Shown here one piece after another: positions 1 through 8,004 of a stretch of DNA of 28,973 nt (position 1 is the stretch's first letter; every line of letters starts with the position of its first letter). This DNA comes from an uncultured Prevotellaceae bacterium (GTDB lineage Bacteria; Bacteroidota; Bacteroidia; Bacteroidales; Muribaculaceae), in the NCBI GenBank assembly GCA_937892085.1, contig CALAVD010000213.1:1-28973 (forward strand). The letters run 5' to 3'. The position numbers and the translations under genes are program-made. The notes beneath the pieces are model-generated. The model was not told where the DNA came from. It made no database searches and saw nothing but the letters and a program-made list of their open reading frames with translations.

Positions 1-681
1 CACGCCACGGCCACCCGAAACGAGAATCTTAGCCTCTGCAATGTCGGCAACACTCTTGTCGGCCTTGATGGTCTCAACCACTTTAACCTTGAACTTCGAG
101 GTGTCGAACTTAGGCTCAAACATAGTGATTGTGCCCTTGCGGTTTGGGTCGCGCTGCATCTTCTGCATCACGCCAGGACGCACGGTTGACATTTGTGGAC
201 GGTTATTCGGGCAGATAATGGTAGCCATGAGGTTTCCACCAAAGGCGGGACGAGTCATGCAGAACTCCTTCTCCTCTTCTTTCACAGGCTGAATCTCGAG
301 CTTGGTGCAGTCGGCAGTAAGACCGGTCTTGAGACGTGACGCCAAGCGGGGTGCCAAGTCGCGACCAATGGTGGTAGCACCATAAAGCACGATGTGAGGC
401 TTGCGGTCAAGCACGATTTGCGACACAGCCTGAGCATATTGCTCCGAGAGGAAGTCCTTGAGTTCAGGGGCATCTACCACGATTACCTCGTCGGCACCGT
501 GTTCAATGAGTTCCTGTGCCTTATCTTTGATGCCACATCCCAAGAACATGGCAACCACATTCTCCTCAAGCACATCGGCGAGGTCACGAGCCTTGCCCAA
601 AAGTTCGAATGCAACGGATTGGATTACACCTTCACGTTGTTCAGCAAAAACAAATACGTTCTTATAATCTTTCTTTTCCAT
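1..681 (-). CDS. etfA: Electron transfer flavoprotein alpha subunit (C-terminus cut by window edge)
   Basis: The frame opens at an ATG complementary to 679-681 and stays open for 227 codons to base 1, so the protein is partial; the family is usually 310-350 residues. The translation begins MEKKDYKNVFVFAEQREGV, a typical EtfA N-terminal domain start, and includes the stretch VLYGATTIGRDLAPRLASRL near residues 97-116, the conserved nucleotide-fold motif of this domain. The C-terminal FAD-binding domain lies outside the window. It starts 12 bases after the etfB stop, so it is probably co-transcribed. With EtfB it forms the FAD heterodimer that exchanges electrons with the acyl-CoA dehydrogenase encoded just upstream. 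Family identity is clear. Whether the complex is electron-bifurcating cannot be judged from this half. Confidence 0.93.
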   Translation of the reverse strand, partial: MEKKDYKNVFVFAEQREGVIQSVAFELLGKARDLADVLEENVVAMFLGCGIKDKAQELIEHGADEVIVVDAPELKDFLSEQYAQAVSQIVLDRKPHIVLYGATTIGRDLAPRLASRLKTGLTADCTKLEIQPVKEEEKEFCMTRPAFGGNLMATIICPNNRPQMSTVRPGVMQKMQRDPNRKGTITMFEPKFDTSKFKVKVVETIKADKSVADIAEAKILVSGGRGV

Positions 682-693
682 AGCGTCTTACTT

Positions 694-1476
694 TTAGATG
701 ATGTGTTTCTCTTTGAGTTTGTTAACAATAAGCTCTACAGCTTCTTCGGGAGTCACTTCGTGAACCTCTCCAGGCTCCTTCATGGCTTTGGGGAACGAAC
801 GGAACACCTTGGTTGGTGAGCCAGCAAGACCAAGCTTGCTTTCTTCCACGTCGATCTTGTCGGCGCCCCACACTTCCACGTCCTTGTTGTAAGCTTCCAT
901 GATGCCGCTCACACTCATGTAGCGTGGCTCGAAAGCCGAAGCAAGCACTGTGAGCAGGCATTTACCCTCAACCTCCAGTACTTGAACGCTGTCCTCGTTC
1001 TCCTTGTGAACGAGAAGGTTGCCGTTGTCAAGGCGCTTAGCGTCGGCAACGTAGGTAATTTGTGGCAATCCAAGATGCTCAGCGAGCTCGGGACCCACCT
1101 GAGCGGTATCACCATCGATAGCCTGACGGCCGGCGATGATGAGGTCATAGTCGAGAGTGCGGCACAGACCTGAGAGGGCGTAGCTGGTAGCTAATGTGTC
1201 GGCACCGGCAAACTTGCGGTCGCTCAGCAGGATGGCGCGGTCGGCTCCCATAGCGAGTGCCTCACGCAGCATCACATCGGCCTGAGGAGGACCCATTGAG
1301 ACAACAGTAACATTAGCTCCGCACTCGTCTTTGAGACGGAGAGCAAGTTCGAGTCCGCCCTTGTCATCGGGGTTCATAATACTTGGTACACCATCGCGAA
1401 TGAGTGTGCCCTTTACGGGATCAATCTTGATTTCGGTGGTATCGGGAACTTGTTTTACGCAAACTATAATATTCAT
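694..1476 (-). CDS. etfB: Electron transfer flavoprotein beta subunit
   Basis: This 260-residue protein has the full family length and the typical start MNIIVCVKQVPDTTEIKID. It carries GGLELALRLKD near residues 40-50 and the EtfB signature region around residues 110-130 (AGRQAIDGDTAQVGPELAE), which contacts the nucleotide. It forms the ETF heterodimer with EtfA and carries electrons for butyryl-CoA/crotonyl-CoA interconversion. It lies 18 bases downstream of the acyl-CoA dehydrogenase and 12 bases upstream of etfA, all on the minus strand, an order standard for bcd-etfBA clusters of butyrate producers and of several Bacteroidales. The C-terminus is Lys/Glu-rich (VNKLKEKHII). No sign of damage. 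Confidence 0.96.
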   Translation of the reverse strand: MNIIVCVKQVPDTTEIKIDPVKGTLIRDGVPSIMNPDDKGGLELALRLKDECGANVTVVSMGPPQADVMLREALAMGADRAILLSDRKFAGADTLATSYALSGLCRTLDYDLIIAGRQAIDGDTAQVGPELAEHLGLPQITYVADAKRLDNGNLLVHKENEDSVQVLEVEGKCLLTVLASAFEPRYMSVSGIMEAYNKDVEVWGADKIDVEESKLGLAGSPTKVFRSFPKAMKEPGEVHEVTPEEAVELIVNKLKEKHII

Positions 1477-1494
1477 ATCTTGTGTCCTCCTTGA

Positions 1495-2634
1495 TTATTT
1501 AAATAAATGACCAGCAATCACCATGCGCTGAACCTCACTTGTACCTTCGTAAATCTCGGTAATCTTGGCATCGCGCATCATGCGCTCTACAGGATACTCA
1601 CGGGTATAGCCATAGCCGCCATGGAACTGAACGGCCTTGGTAGTAACCTCCATAGCTGTCTCGGCAGCAAAGAGCTTGGCCATAGCAGCATCGGCACTGT
1701 AAGGAATGCCGTTGTCTTTCTTCCAAGCAGCGCTGCGCACGAGCAAGCGGGCGGCCTCAACCTTTGTCTTGAGGTCGGCCATTTGGAACTGGGTGTTCTG
1801 GAACTTAGCGATAGCACGACCAAATTGCTTGCGCTCCTTAGTGTAGCGCACTGTCTCGTCCATAGCGCCCTGAGCAATGCCAAGAGCTTGGGAAGCGATA
1901 CCAATGCGACCGCCATCGAGGGTCTTCATAGCAATGCTGAAGCCCTTGCCGAGTTGACCGAGCAAGTTCTCTTTGGGCACTTCACAATTCTCAAAAATGA
2001 GCTCGCAGGTAGCGCTACCGCGAATACCCATCTTCAACTCCTTCTTGCCGATTGAGAAACCGGGCATTCCTCTCTCCACGATGAACGCCGAGATGCCTTT
2101 GGTGCCTTTCGACTTGTCGGTCATCGCCATCACGATGAATACGTTGGCATAAGAAGCGTTGGTAATGAAAATCTTCGAGCCATTTAAAATCCACTTGTCG
2201 CCGGCATCTACCGCCATAGTCTGCTGCATAGCAGCATCGGTACCGGCATTGGGCTCGGTAAGACCGAAGGCGCCAATCCACTCACCCGAAGCGAGCTTGG
2301 GCAAGTATTTCATCTTCTGCTCCTCGGTGCCGTGCTCCATGATAGGAGCCATGCACAGCGAGGTGTGAGCCGAGAGAACTACGCCAGTGGTGGCACACAC
2401 TCTCGAGAGCTCCTCAACAGCCATGATGTACATCTGCACAGTGCCACCTGCACCGCCATACTGCTTGGGCACGGGAATTCCCATGATACCCAGCTTACCC
2501 ATCTTCTCCACTGTTTCGATGGGGAAGCGTTCCTGCTCATCGACCTCAGCTGCCAGAGGTTTTACCTCTTTCTCGGCAAACTCACGAATCATTTGCAGGA
2601 AAAGTTGTTCTGTCTTTGAATAGCTAAAATCCAT
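1495..2634 (-). CDS. bcd: Short-chain acyl-CoA dehydrogenase (butyryl-CoA dehydrogenase type)
   Basis: 379 residues, the usual length for short-chain acyl-CoA dehydrogenases. Visible family features are the FAD/substrate motif FGLTEPNAGTDA near residues 118-129, the middle-domain stretch FITNASYANVF, and the C-terminal signature EIYEGTSEVQRMVIAGHLFK, in which Glu363 is the expected catalytic base. It should interconvert crotonyl-CoA and butyryl-CoA, passing electrons to the EtfAB pair encoded directly downstream. Substrate length is inferred from context (crotonase, 3-hydroxybutyryl-CoA dehydrogenase and CoA-transferase in the same run) and from close resemblance to bcd-type enzymes; a branched short-chain substrate is possible. 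The 166-base gap to the preceding gene holds an inverted repeat, reported separately. Confidence 0.93.
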   Translation of the reverse strand: MDFSYSKTEQLFLQMIREFAEKEVKPLAAEVDEQERFPIETVEKMGKLGIMGIPVPKQYGGAGGTVQMYIMAVEELSRVCATTGVVLSAHTSLCMAPIMEHGTEEQKMKYLPKLASGEWIGAFGLTEPNAGTDAAMQQTMAVDAGDKWILNGSKIFITNASYANVFIVMAMTDKSKGTKGISAFIVERGMPGFSIGKKELKMGIRGSATCELIFENCEVPKENLLGQLGKGFSIAMKTLDGGRIGIASQALGIAQGAMDETVRYTKERKQFGRAIAKFQNTQFQMADLKTKVEAARLLVRSAAWKKDNGIPYSADAAMAKLFAAETAMEVTTKAVQFHGGYGYTREYPVERMMRDAKITEIYEGTSEVQRMVIAGHLFK

Positions 2635-2679
2635 ATAAGTCTTTAGTTAATAGTTTATTAGTTTTTAGTTTTAGCTAAC

Positions 2680-2801
2680 AAGCTGACGAGAAACAAGTAA
2701 ACAAGGCAATGGTAGGAGGCTGTTGGGACGAGGCTTACCTCATCCGCTTGGCAGCAATTGCTACTGTCTTGTCAGCTCGTCGGCTTGTTCCTCGTCAGCT
2801 T
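2680..2801. repeat. Imperfect inverted repeat in the gap between hbd and bcd
   Basis: Arms AAGCTGACGAGAAACAAG (2680-2697) and CTTGTTCCTCGTCAGCTT (2784-2801) are complementary at 17 of 18 positions. They enclose 86 bases with no gene. The outer arm touches the stop codon of the 3-hydroxybutyryl-CoA dehydrogenase gene. The transcript could fold into a long stem inside the operon, which might stabilise or attenuate mRNA, or this may be a small repetitive element. Function unknown. Confidence 0.7.
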
Positions 2802-3637
2802 TAATATTTGTAGAAGCCTTCACCAGTCTTGCGACCAAGCAAGCCTGCGCGAACCATCTTTCTCAACAATGGATGAGGACGATACTTGGGATCGCCAAAC
2901 TCGTTGTAGAGCACCTCCATGATGGCGAGATTCACATCGTTACCGATGAGGTCGGCGAGAGCCAAGGGACCCATTGGGTGGTTAGCGCCAAGCATCATGC
3001 ACTTGTCGATGTCCTCGGCGCTGGCAATGCCGTCGGCAAGGATGCCCACTGCCTCGTTGATCATCGGGATGAGAATGCGGTTAACCACAAAGCCTGGAGC
3101 CTCGTTCACGGGAACTGGAGTCTTGCCTATCTCGGTGGTGAGGTCGATAATGCACTGTGCTGTCTCATCACTGGTGAGCTGACCCTTGATTACCTCAACG
3201 AGTGCCATGCGGTCGGCAGGGTTGAAGAAATGGCAGCCAATGAACTGTGCGGGACGGCTGGTGCAAGCAGCAATCTCGGTGATTGACAGTGACGATGAGT
3301 TGGTAGCGAAGATTGTCTCGGGCTTGCAGATTTTGTCAAGCTCCATGAACACTTCCTTCTTGAGCTGCATGTTCTCAACGGCAGCCTCGATTACGAGGTC
3401 GGCATCGGCAAATGTAGCGTAGTCGGTAGTGGTGGTGATGTTTGCCAAGATGGCATCCATCTTCTCTTGGGTGATTTTTCCCTTCTCCACGAGTTTGTTA
3501 TAACCCTTAGAGATTGACGCCATTGCCTTCTCAAGGCTGGCATCGGTGCGGCTCTTCATGACTACAGGCATCTTGGCGGCAAACGCCTTGACAATACCCT
3601 TAGCCATTGTTCCGGTTCCAATTACACAAATTTTCAT
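2801..3637 (-). CDS. hbd: 3-hydroxybutyryl-CoA dehydrogenase
   Basis: 278 residues, as expected for the single-domain bacterial enzyme. The N-terminal Rossmann motif is GTGTMAKG (residues 7-14). The catalytic pair is visible as His136 in GCHFFNP and Glu148 in LVEVI. Asn and Ser residues of the TNSSSLSIT segment (112-120) match the substrate site. The C-terminal dimerisation domain carries GFVVNRILIPMINEA and ends GLLGRKTGEGFYKY, typical of the family. It interconverts acetoacetyl-CoA and 3-hydroxybutyryl-CoA with NAD(P)H. It lies 28 bases after the crotonase gene on the same strand. Start at the ATG at 3637; the first residues MKICVIG are exactly the usual Rossmann entry. Confidence 0.96.
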   Translation of the reverse strand: MKICVIGTGTMAKGIVKAFAAKMPVVMKSRTDASLEKAMASISKGYNKLVEKGKITQEKMDAILANITTTTDYATFADADLVIEAAVENMQLKKEVFMELDKICKPETIFATNSSSLSITEIAACTSRPAQFIGCHFFNPADRMALVEVIKGQLTSDETAQCIIDLTTEIGKTPVPVNEAPGFVVNRILIPMINEAVGILADGIASAEDIDKCMMLGANHPMGPLALADLIGNDVNLAIMEVLYNEFGDPKYRPHPLLRKMVRAGLLGRKTGEGFYKY

Positions 3638-3665
3638 AGTTTTTGTTATTTAATGATTATTGAAT

Positions 3666-4442
3666 TTATTTTCCTTCGAATTTGGCGGGACGCTTATTCA
3701 AGAACGCATCCATGCCCTCCTTCTGGTCGGCTGTAGCGAAGCACTTGCCAAAGAGTTTGCTCTCAAGCTCAAGAGCCTCGGGAGCATTGAGGTCATAGTT
3801 CTCGTTAATGCTCAGCTTGGCGAGGCAGATTGCCACGGGAGCACAGGCGAGCATCTTCTTGGCCATCTCAACGGCAGCGGGCATCAGCTCCTCGGGCTCG
3901 TGGATAGAGTTCACCAAACCTATGCGCAACGCTTCGTCGGCACGAATCACCTTGCCTGTATATATCATCTCCTTGGCATAGCCTTGACCCACGAGCTTAG
4001 GCAGGCGATAAGTACCTGAGAAGCCGGGAATGATGCCCAAGCCCACCTCAGGTTGACCGAATTTCGCCTTCACCGATGCGATGCGGATGTCGCACGCCAT
4101 AGCGAGCTCGCAGCCACCTCCTAATGCAAAACCGTTGACAGCGGCTATCACGGGGATGGGCAGCACTTCTATCTTACGAAACACCGCAGCACCCAGCTTG
4201 CCAAACTCATAGCCTTCTTGCTCATCGAGGTGAGCCATCTCGCTAATGTCGGCCCCAGCGACAAACGATTTTTCGCCATCACCGGTGATGATGAGCACGC
4301 GAGTGGCAGGGTCAATGCTGTCAACAAAGTTGTCAAGCTCATTCAGTATGGTGGAGTTGAGAGCATTTAGCGACTTTGGCGCCGAGATTTTCAAGATGGT
4401 GATGCCATCTAAAGTCTCTATTTTCAAGAAATTGTAATCCAT
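3666..4442 (-). CDS. crt: Enoyl-CoA hydratase / crotonase
   Basis: 258 residues, the family's normal size. The oxyanion-hole and CoA region AAVNGFALGGGCELAMACD spans residues 100-118. The two catalytic glutamates are present: Glu132 in GQPEVGLG and Glu158 in AKEMIYTG. The usual PGFGGTQRL segment reads PGFSGTYRL here, a modest variation next to the active site. It should hydrate crotonyl-CoA to 3-hydroxybutyryl-CoA (or the reverse) between the dehydrogenases encoded downstream. It is 109 bases downstream of the CoA-transferase gene, a gap filled with short TTAAG-type repeats. Substrate is inferred from context. Confidence 0.94.
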   Translation of the reverse strand: MDYNFLKIETLDGITILKISAPKSLNALNSTILNELDNFVDSIDPATRVLIITGDGEKSFVAGADISEMAHLDEQEGYEFGKLGAAVFRKIEVLPIPVIAAVNGFALGGGCELAMACDIRIASVKAKFGQPEVGLGIIPGFSGTYRLPKLVGQGYAKEMIYTGKVIRADEALRIGLVNSIHEPEELMPAAVEMAKKMLACAPVAICLAKLSINENYDLNAPEALELESKLFGKCFATADQKEGMDAFLNKRPAKFEGK

Positions 4443-4551
4443 AACAATGATAAGCGTTAAGAATTAAGTGATAAGTGCTAAATGTTTATAATCCACCATT
4501 TTTTGAAGAAAAATAAACTTAAAACTTAACACTTACAACTTAAAAACTTAA
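4443..4551. repeat. Spacer with degenerate TTAAG/AAGTG word repeats and partial dyad
   Basis: Between crotonase and the CoA-transferase gene the sequence is built from variants of TTAAG, TAAGTG and CTTAA. The segment AAGTGATAAGTGCTAA (about 4464-4479) is imperfectly complementary to TTAACACTTACAACTT (about 4525-4540), so the transcript could form a weak hairpin. Similar word-repeat spacers occur in several other gaps of this window. Confidence 0.5.
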
Positions 4552-5211
4552 TTAGATATCCATTGGTTTGAGGTTTGGATCAATGATGAGTGTGGCGCCA
4601 GTAGCTTCCTGAACCTGCTCAACGGTGAACTCTGGATGCAGCTCACGCAGAACGATGCCCTCGGGGGTGATGTCCATAACACCCATTTCGGTGATAATCA
4701 TATCGACCTGACCGGCAGCGGTGAGTGGCAAGGTGCACTCTTTCAAAATCTTGTGGTTGCCCTTCTGAGTGTGCTCCATAGTGAGAATCACACGCTTAGC
4801 ACCTACCACGAGGTCCATAGCACCACCCATGCCGGGAGCCATCTTGCCAGGAATAATCCAGTTGGCGAGATTTCCCTTCTCGTCAACTTGCAAAGCACCG
4901 AGGAACGACACGTTCACGTGCCCGCCACGGATGATGGCAAACGAAGTTGCCGAGTCAAAAGTGCAAGCGCCTGGCTCCAAAGTGATGAAACCGCCACCAG
5001 CGTTAATCAAGTTCTTGTCTTCCTCGCCCTCGGCAGGTGTTGGACCCATGCCCATAGCGCCGTTCTCGGTTTGCAGAGTAACCTCTACACCTTCAGGCAG
5101 GTAGTTAGGAATCAATGTTGGGATACCAATACCCAAATTCACTACGTCACCGTCGTGCAGCTCTTTGGCGGCACGCTTAGCGATGACCTCTCTCATTTGA
5201 TACTTATCCAT
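4552..5211 (-). CDS. scoB: CoA-transferase subunit B (3-oxoacid / acetoacetate CoA-transferase type)
   Basis: 219 residues, the usual B-subunit length. The N-terminal motif NLGIGIPTLIPNYLP (residues 25-39) and TENGAMGMG (48-56) are diagnostic. Glu49 is the expected catalytic glutamate of the family's SENG motif, here TENG. The glycine-rich KMAPGMGGAMDLV segment is also typical. These enzymes are A/B heterotetramers that move CoA between acids such as acetoacetate, succinate, acetate and butyrate. The A subunit normally sits directly upstream, but the upstream 434 bases contain no such gene and none follows in the cluster, so this B subunit is orphaned here. atoA is an alternative symbol; the acid pair cannot be told from sequence. 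Confidence 0.92.
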   Translation of the reverse strand: MDKYQMREVIAKRAAKELHDGDVVNLGIGIPTLIPNYLPEGVEVTLQTENGAMGMGPTPAEGEEDKNLINAGGGFITLEPGACTFDSATSFAIIRGGHVNVSFLGALQVDEKGNLANWIIPGKMAPGMGGAMDLVVGAKRVILTMEHTQKGNHKILKECTLPLTAAGQVDMIITEMGVMDITPEGIVLRELHPEFTVEQVQEATGATLIIDPNLKPMDI

Positions 5212-5259
5212 AGTTAATTACGGTTTATGATGTTAATATTATTTTGTTGATATTTCTCT

Positions 5260-5338
5260 TCGTTACCTCGAGTGGGCGAGTAATCGAGTGGACGAGTTCA
5301 TTTTCCTCTCTACTCTCTCAACTCTCCCCTCTCAACTA
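5260..5338. repeat. CGAGTGG / CTCTC word-repeat tract
   Basis: CGAGTGGGCGAGTAAT is followed directly by the related CGAGTGGACGAGTTC (about 5269-5300), then a pyrimidine-rich tract made of CTCTCTACTCTCTCAACTCT-like words. It lies upstream of the CoA-transferase gene and is non-coding. Its make-up resembles the word-repeat tracts at 17706-17750 and 20925-20996. Confidence 0.6.
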
Positions 5339-5339
5339 T

Positions 5340-5483
5340 TGAGTCCACTTTAAAAAATAAAAGCACACGAATTAAACTAATTTCAACGAATTTTATTTAA
5401 TTGATATTCAATTAGTTTTTAATCGTCTTTAATCGTTTGAATATTTGAATCAGCACAAAATGCCACTTTTTAAAGTGGACTCA
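5340..5483. repeat. 144-bp element bounded by perfect 17-bp inverted repeats
   Basis: TGAGTCCACTTTAAAAA at 5340-5356 is the exact reverse complement of TTTTTAAAGTGGACTCA at 5467-5483. The 110 bases between are AT-rich and contain TTTAATCG twice and GAATATTTGAAT. The layout (short, non-coding, terminal inverted repeats) resembles a MITE or the two ends of a decayed insertion sequence, but no target duplication was seen. The rest of the 5212-5645 gap holds only the word repeats before it and the mtaB promoter after it. Confidence 0.6.
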
Positions 5484-5617
5484 GTACATAATATTAACGT
5501 AAACATAGGTGATAAATTATATAAAGACCTCAAAGTTCAAAAAATAAACCAATCCTCAACTATCGAAGCGACAAAGCAAAAAAATGTTTTTATTGCGATG
5601 GTGTGGCAGATTATTTG

Positions 5618-5625
5618 TAACTTTG
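5618..5625 (+). promoter_or_regulatory. Bacteroidota -7 box for mtaB
   Basis: TAACTTTG matches TAnnTTTG exactly and lies 20 bases before the ATG at 5646, with a weak TATTG at 5591-5595 about 22 bases further upstream as possible -33 element. It places the transcript start after about 5630, which excludes the longer in-frame start at 5445 and decides the mtaB start codon. Confidence 0.65.
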
Positions 5626-5645
5626 CGCATCATTTTGTTTTGACA

Positions 5646-6959
5646 ATGAAAGAGGTGGCTTTACATAAGGTGAAATTTGTGACTCTGGGATGCAAACTCA
5701 ACTTCTCGGAGAGCGCAACCATTGGGCAGCAACTGCGCGAGAGGGGCGTCGCCACCACCGTGAAGGGCGACGACGAGTGCCCCGACATCTGCGTGGTGAA
5801 CACGTGCAGCGTCACCGCCCTTGCCGACCGCAAGTGCCGCCAGAGCATCCGCAACCTCATTCGCCGCTATCCCGATGCGCTGGTAGTGGTAACGGGCTGC
5901 TACGCCCAGCTGCAAGGCAAGAATATTGCCGAGATTCCTGGAGTGGACATCGTGCTCGGCAACGAGCAGAAGGGCGAAGTGGTTGATTACATCGAGCAGT
6001 GGCTCAGCAACAAGCGCGACACCCTTGCCGTAACACCACACAAGGACATACGCCGCTTCTCGCCCTCGTGCGAGTGCGGCGACCGCACCCGCTATTTCCT
6101 CAAGGTGCAGGATGGCTGCGACTACTACTGCAGCTACTGTACCATCCCGCTGGCTCGTGGCCGCAGCCGCAGCGGAACCATTGCCTCGCTTGTGGAGCAG
6201 GCACAAGACGTGGCGCGGCGCGGCGGCAAGGAGATAGTAATCACGGGCGTGAACATCGGCGACTTTGGCAAGAACACCGGCGAGCATTTCCTTGACTTGC
6301 TGAAAGCCCTCGACAGTGTGGAGGGTATAGAGCGCTACCGCATCTCGTCGATAGAGCCCGACCTGCTCGACGACGAGGTGATTGACTGGTGCGCCACATC
6401 TCGCGCTTTCATGCCACACTTCCACATTCCGCTGCAGTGCGGCAACGACGAGGTGCTGCGGCTCATGCGCCGCCACTACACCCGCGACCTCTTCGCCACA
6501 AAGGTGGAACACATCCACCGAGTGATACCACACGCTTTCATCGGCGTGGATGTGATGGTGGGCACGCGAGGCGAGACACCTGAATATTTCGACGACTCGC
6601 TACAGTTTATCGCATCGTTAGGGGTGCAACACCTGCATGTGTTCCCCTACAGCGAGCGACCAGGCACCCAGGCGCTGCGCATCCCTTACATCGTGCCTAA
6701 AGCCGAGCGCGACGCACGCGTGGCACGCATGATGGAGCTTAGCGACCGTCGGCAGCGCGAGTTCGTGGAGCGATACCTCGGCACCGAGCGCCCCGTGCTC
6801 TTTGAGCAACCGCCAGCCGGCAGCGACGTGATGCACGGCTTCACCGACAACTACATCCGCGTCAATGCCCCCTACCGCAAGCACTTGGTCAACACCGTTG
6901 TGCCAGTGCTCTTAGGCAACACGATAAACGACGACCTGAGTGTGGATATAAACAATTAG
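5646..6959 (+). CDS. mtaB: tRNA-t6A37 methylthiotransferase MtaB
   Basis: 437 residues from the ATG at 5646, the usual family length. The N-terminal methylthiotransferase domain has the three cluster cysteines Cys16 (TLGCKLNFSES), Cys54 (VNTCSVT) and Cys85 (VTGCYAQ). The radical-SAM domain follows with Cys158, Cys162 and Cys165 in GCDYYCSYCTIPLARGRSRS, and a TRAM-like C-terminal region begins near residue 380. It attaches a methylthio group to N6-threonylcarbamoyladenosine 37 of tRNAs. The TLGCKLN and CTIPLARG forms favour MtaB over MiaB or RimO. The frame continues upstream to 5445, but that extension is AT-rich, lacks family residues and lies before the promoter. The acyltransferase and glycosyltransferase genes follow on the same strand, an order often seen in Bacteroidales. 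Confidence 0.95.
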   Translation: MKEVALHKVKFVTLGCKLNFSESATIGQQLRERGVATTVKGDDECPDICVVNTCSVTALADRKCRQSIRNLIRRYPDALVVVTGCYAQLQGKNIAEIPGVDIVLGNEQKGEVVDYIEQWLSNKRDTLAVTPHKDIRRFSPSCECGDRTRYFLKVQDGCDYYCSYCTIPLARGRSRSGTIASLVEQAQDVARRGGKEIVITGVNIGDFGKNTGEHFLDLLKALDSVEGIERYRISSIEPDLLDDEVIDWCATSRAFMPHFHIPLQCGNDEVLRLMRRHYTRDLFATKVEHIHRVIPHAFIGVDVMVGTRGETPEYFDDSLQFIASLGVQHLHVFPYSERPGTQALRIPYIVPKAERDARVARMMELSDRRQREFVERYLGTERPVLFEQPPAGSDVMHGFTDNYIRVNAPYRKHLVNTVVPVLLGNTINDDLSVDINN

Positions 6960-7038
6960 TCATAGTTCTAGTCAATCTATAATTTCTATATAGTCGAGAA
7001 GAATTAGAAATAAAAAACTGAAAACTTTAAGAAACATA

Positions 7039-7977
7039 TTGTACGCACCCATCGGATGGGTACTGCACCTGCTGGCGTTGATGCCGTGGCGAGTGCTGTA
7101 TCTGCACGCCGATGTACTGTACTTCTTTGTTTATCACCTGATTGGCTACCGCAAGAAAGTGGTGCGACGCAACCTTGCTGAATGTTTCCCCGAGAAAAGC
7201 CACAGCGAGCTCAAAGCCATTGAGAAAGAGTTTTACCGGCACTTCACCGACTATTTCGTTGAAACCATCAAAATGCTGCACATCAGCGATGAGGAGATGC
7301 GCAAGCACATGGTGTTTCACAATGCCCACATCATTGATGAAGCTTTCGACAACGGGCAAAGCATAGTTCTCTATGCTGCTCACTACGGCAACTGGGAATG
7401 GGTGACATCGGTAACATTGTGGTTTGACAGCAAGCGTCACAAAGACGATGTGCAGGGACAGGTCTATCAGCCTCTGGAGAACGAATGGTTCGACAATTTT
7501 TTCCTCAAGTTGCGACAGAGGTTCAACACCGTGTGCATCAGCAAAAATTCTATCTTGCGAGAAATGATTAGCCGTGAGCGAGAAGGCTGCCATCTGGGCA
7601 TAGGATTCATAGCCGACCAGCACCCCTTGCCCAACGACCAGGACCACGTGCTCGACTTCCTGCATCACCCCACGGCAATCCTCACGGGCCCCGAGGCGAT
7701 AGGCCGCAAGCTGCATTGCAGGGCTGCCTATTTTGACATGCGCAAGCTCAAGCGTGGCCACTACGAGTGCACTCTCGTGCCACTGAGCGACGACATCGCC
7801 ACCGAGCCACGAGGCTCAATCACCACACGCTATGCCCGTCTGCTCGAGCAACGCATCAAGGAAGAACCCGCCTACTGGCTCTGGACCCACAAGCGCTGGA
7901 AACGCCCCGTCACCTTCCCCGAGGGATACAATAAAGACAACGAAATCGAGTTTTATTCATTAAAGACGAATAATTAG
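7039..7977 (+). CDS. LpxL/HtrB-type lysophospholipid (lipid A) acyltransferase
   Basis: 312 residues from a TTG at 7039. An N-terminal hydrophobic segment (GWVLHLLALMPWRVLYL) is followed by the family marker IGYRKKVVRRNLAECFPEKS. The catalytic HX4E motif is AAHYGNWEW (His115, Glu120). The C-terminal WLWTHKRWKRP is also typical. The family adds secondary acyl chains to lipid A, or to amino lipids in some Bacteroidota, at the inner membrane. Start choice is unusual: no ATG exists in frame after the stop at 6991-6993. TTG at 7039 gives MYAPIGW; CTG at 7018 would give MKTLRNILYAPIGW, which looks more like relatives. It follows mtaB by about 80 bases and precedes a glycosyltransferase, so a role in envelope glycolipid assembly fits. 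Confidence 0.88.
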   Translation: MYAPIGWVLHLLALMPWRVLYLHADVLYFFVYHLIGYRKKVVRRNLAECFPEKSHSELKAIEKEFYRHFTDYFVETIKMLHISDEEMRKHMVFHNAHIIDEAFDNGQSIVLYAAHYGNWEWVTSVTLWFDSKRHKDDVQGQVYQPLENEWFDNFFLKLRQRFNTVCISKNSILREMISREREGCHLGIGFIADQHPLPNDQDHVLDFLHHPTAILTGPEAIGRKLHCRAAYFDMRKLKRGHYECTLVPLSDDIATEPRGSITTRYARLLEQRIKEEPAYWLWTHKRWKRPVTFPEGYNKDNEIEFYSLKTNN

Positions 7978-8004
7978 TTTCAATTCGTTTAATTAGTGTG
8001 CTTT

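Noticed and set aside
5445..5645. 67-codon N-terminal extension of mtaB
   Set aside because: It is AT-rich, has no family similarity, overlaps the 17-bp inverted repeat and lies upstream of the promoter box at 5618-5625.
5661..6533. 290-codon open frame antisense to mtaB
   Set aside because: It mirrors the GC-rich codons of mtaB, has implausible Ala/Val/His-rich composition and no recognisable domain.
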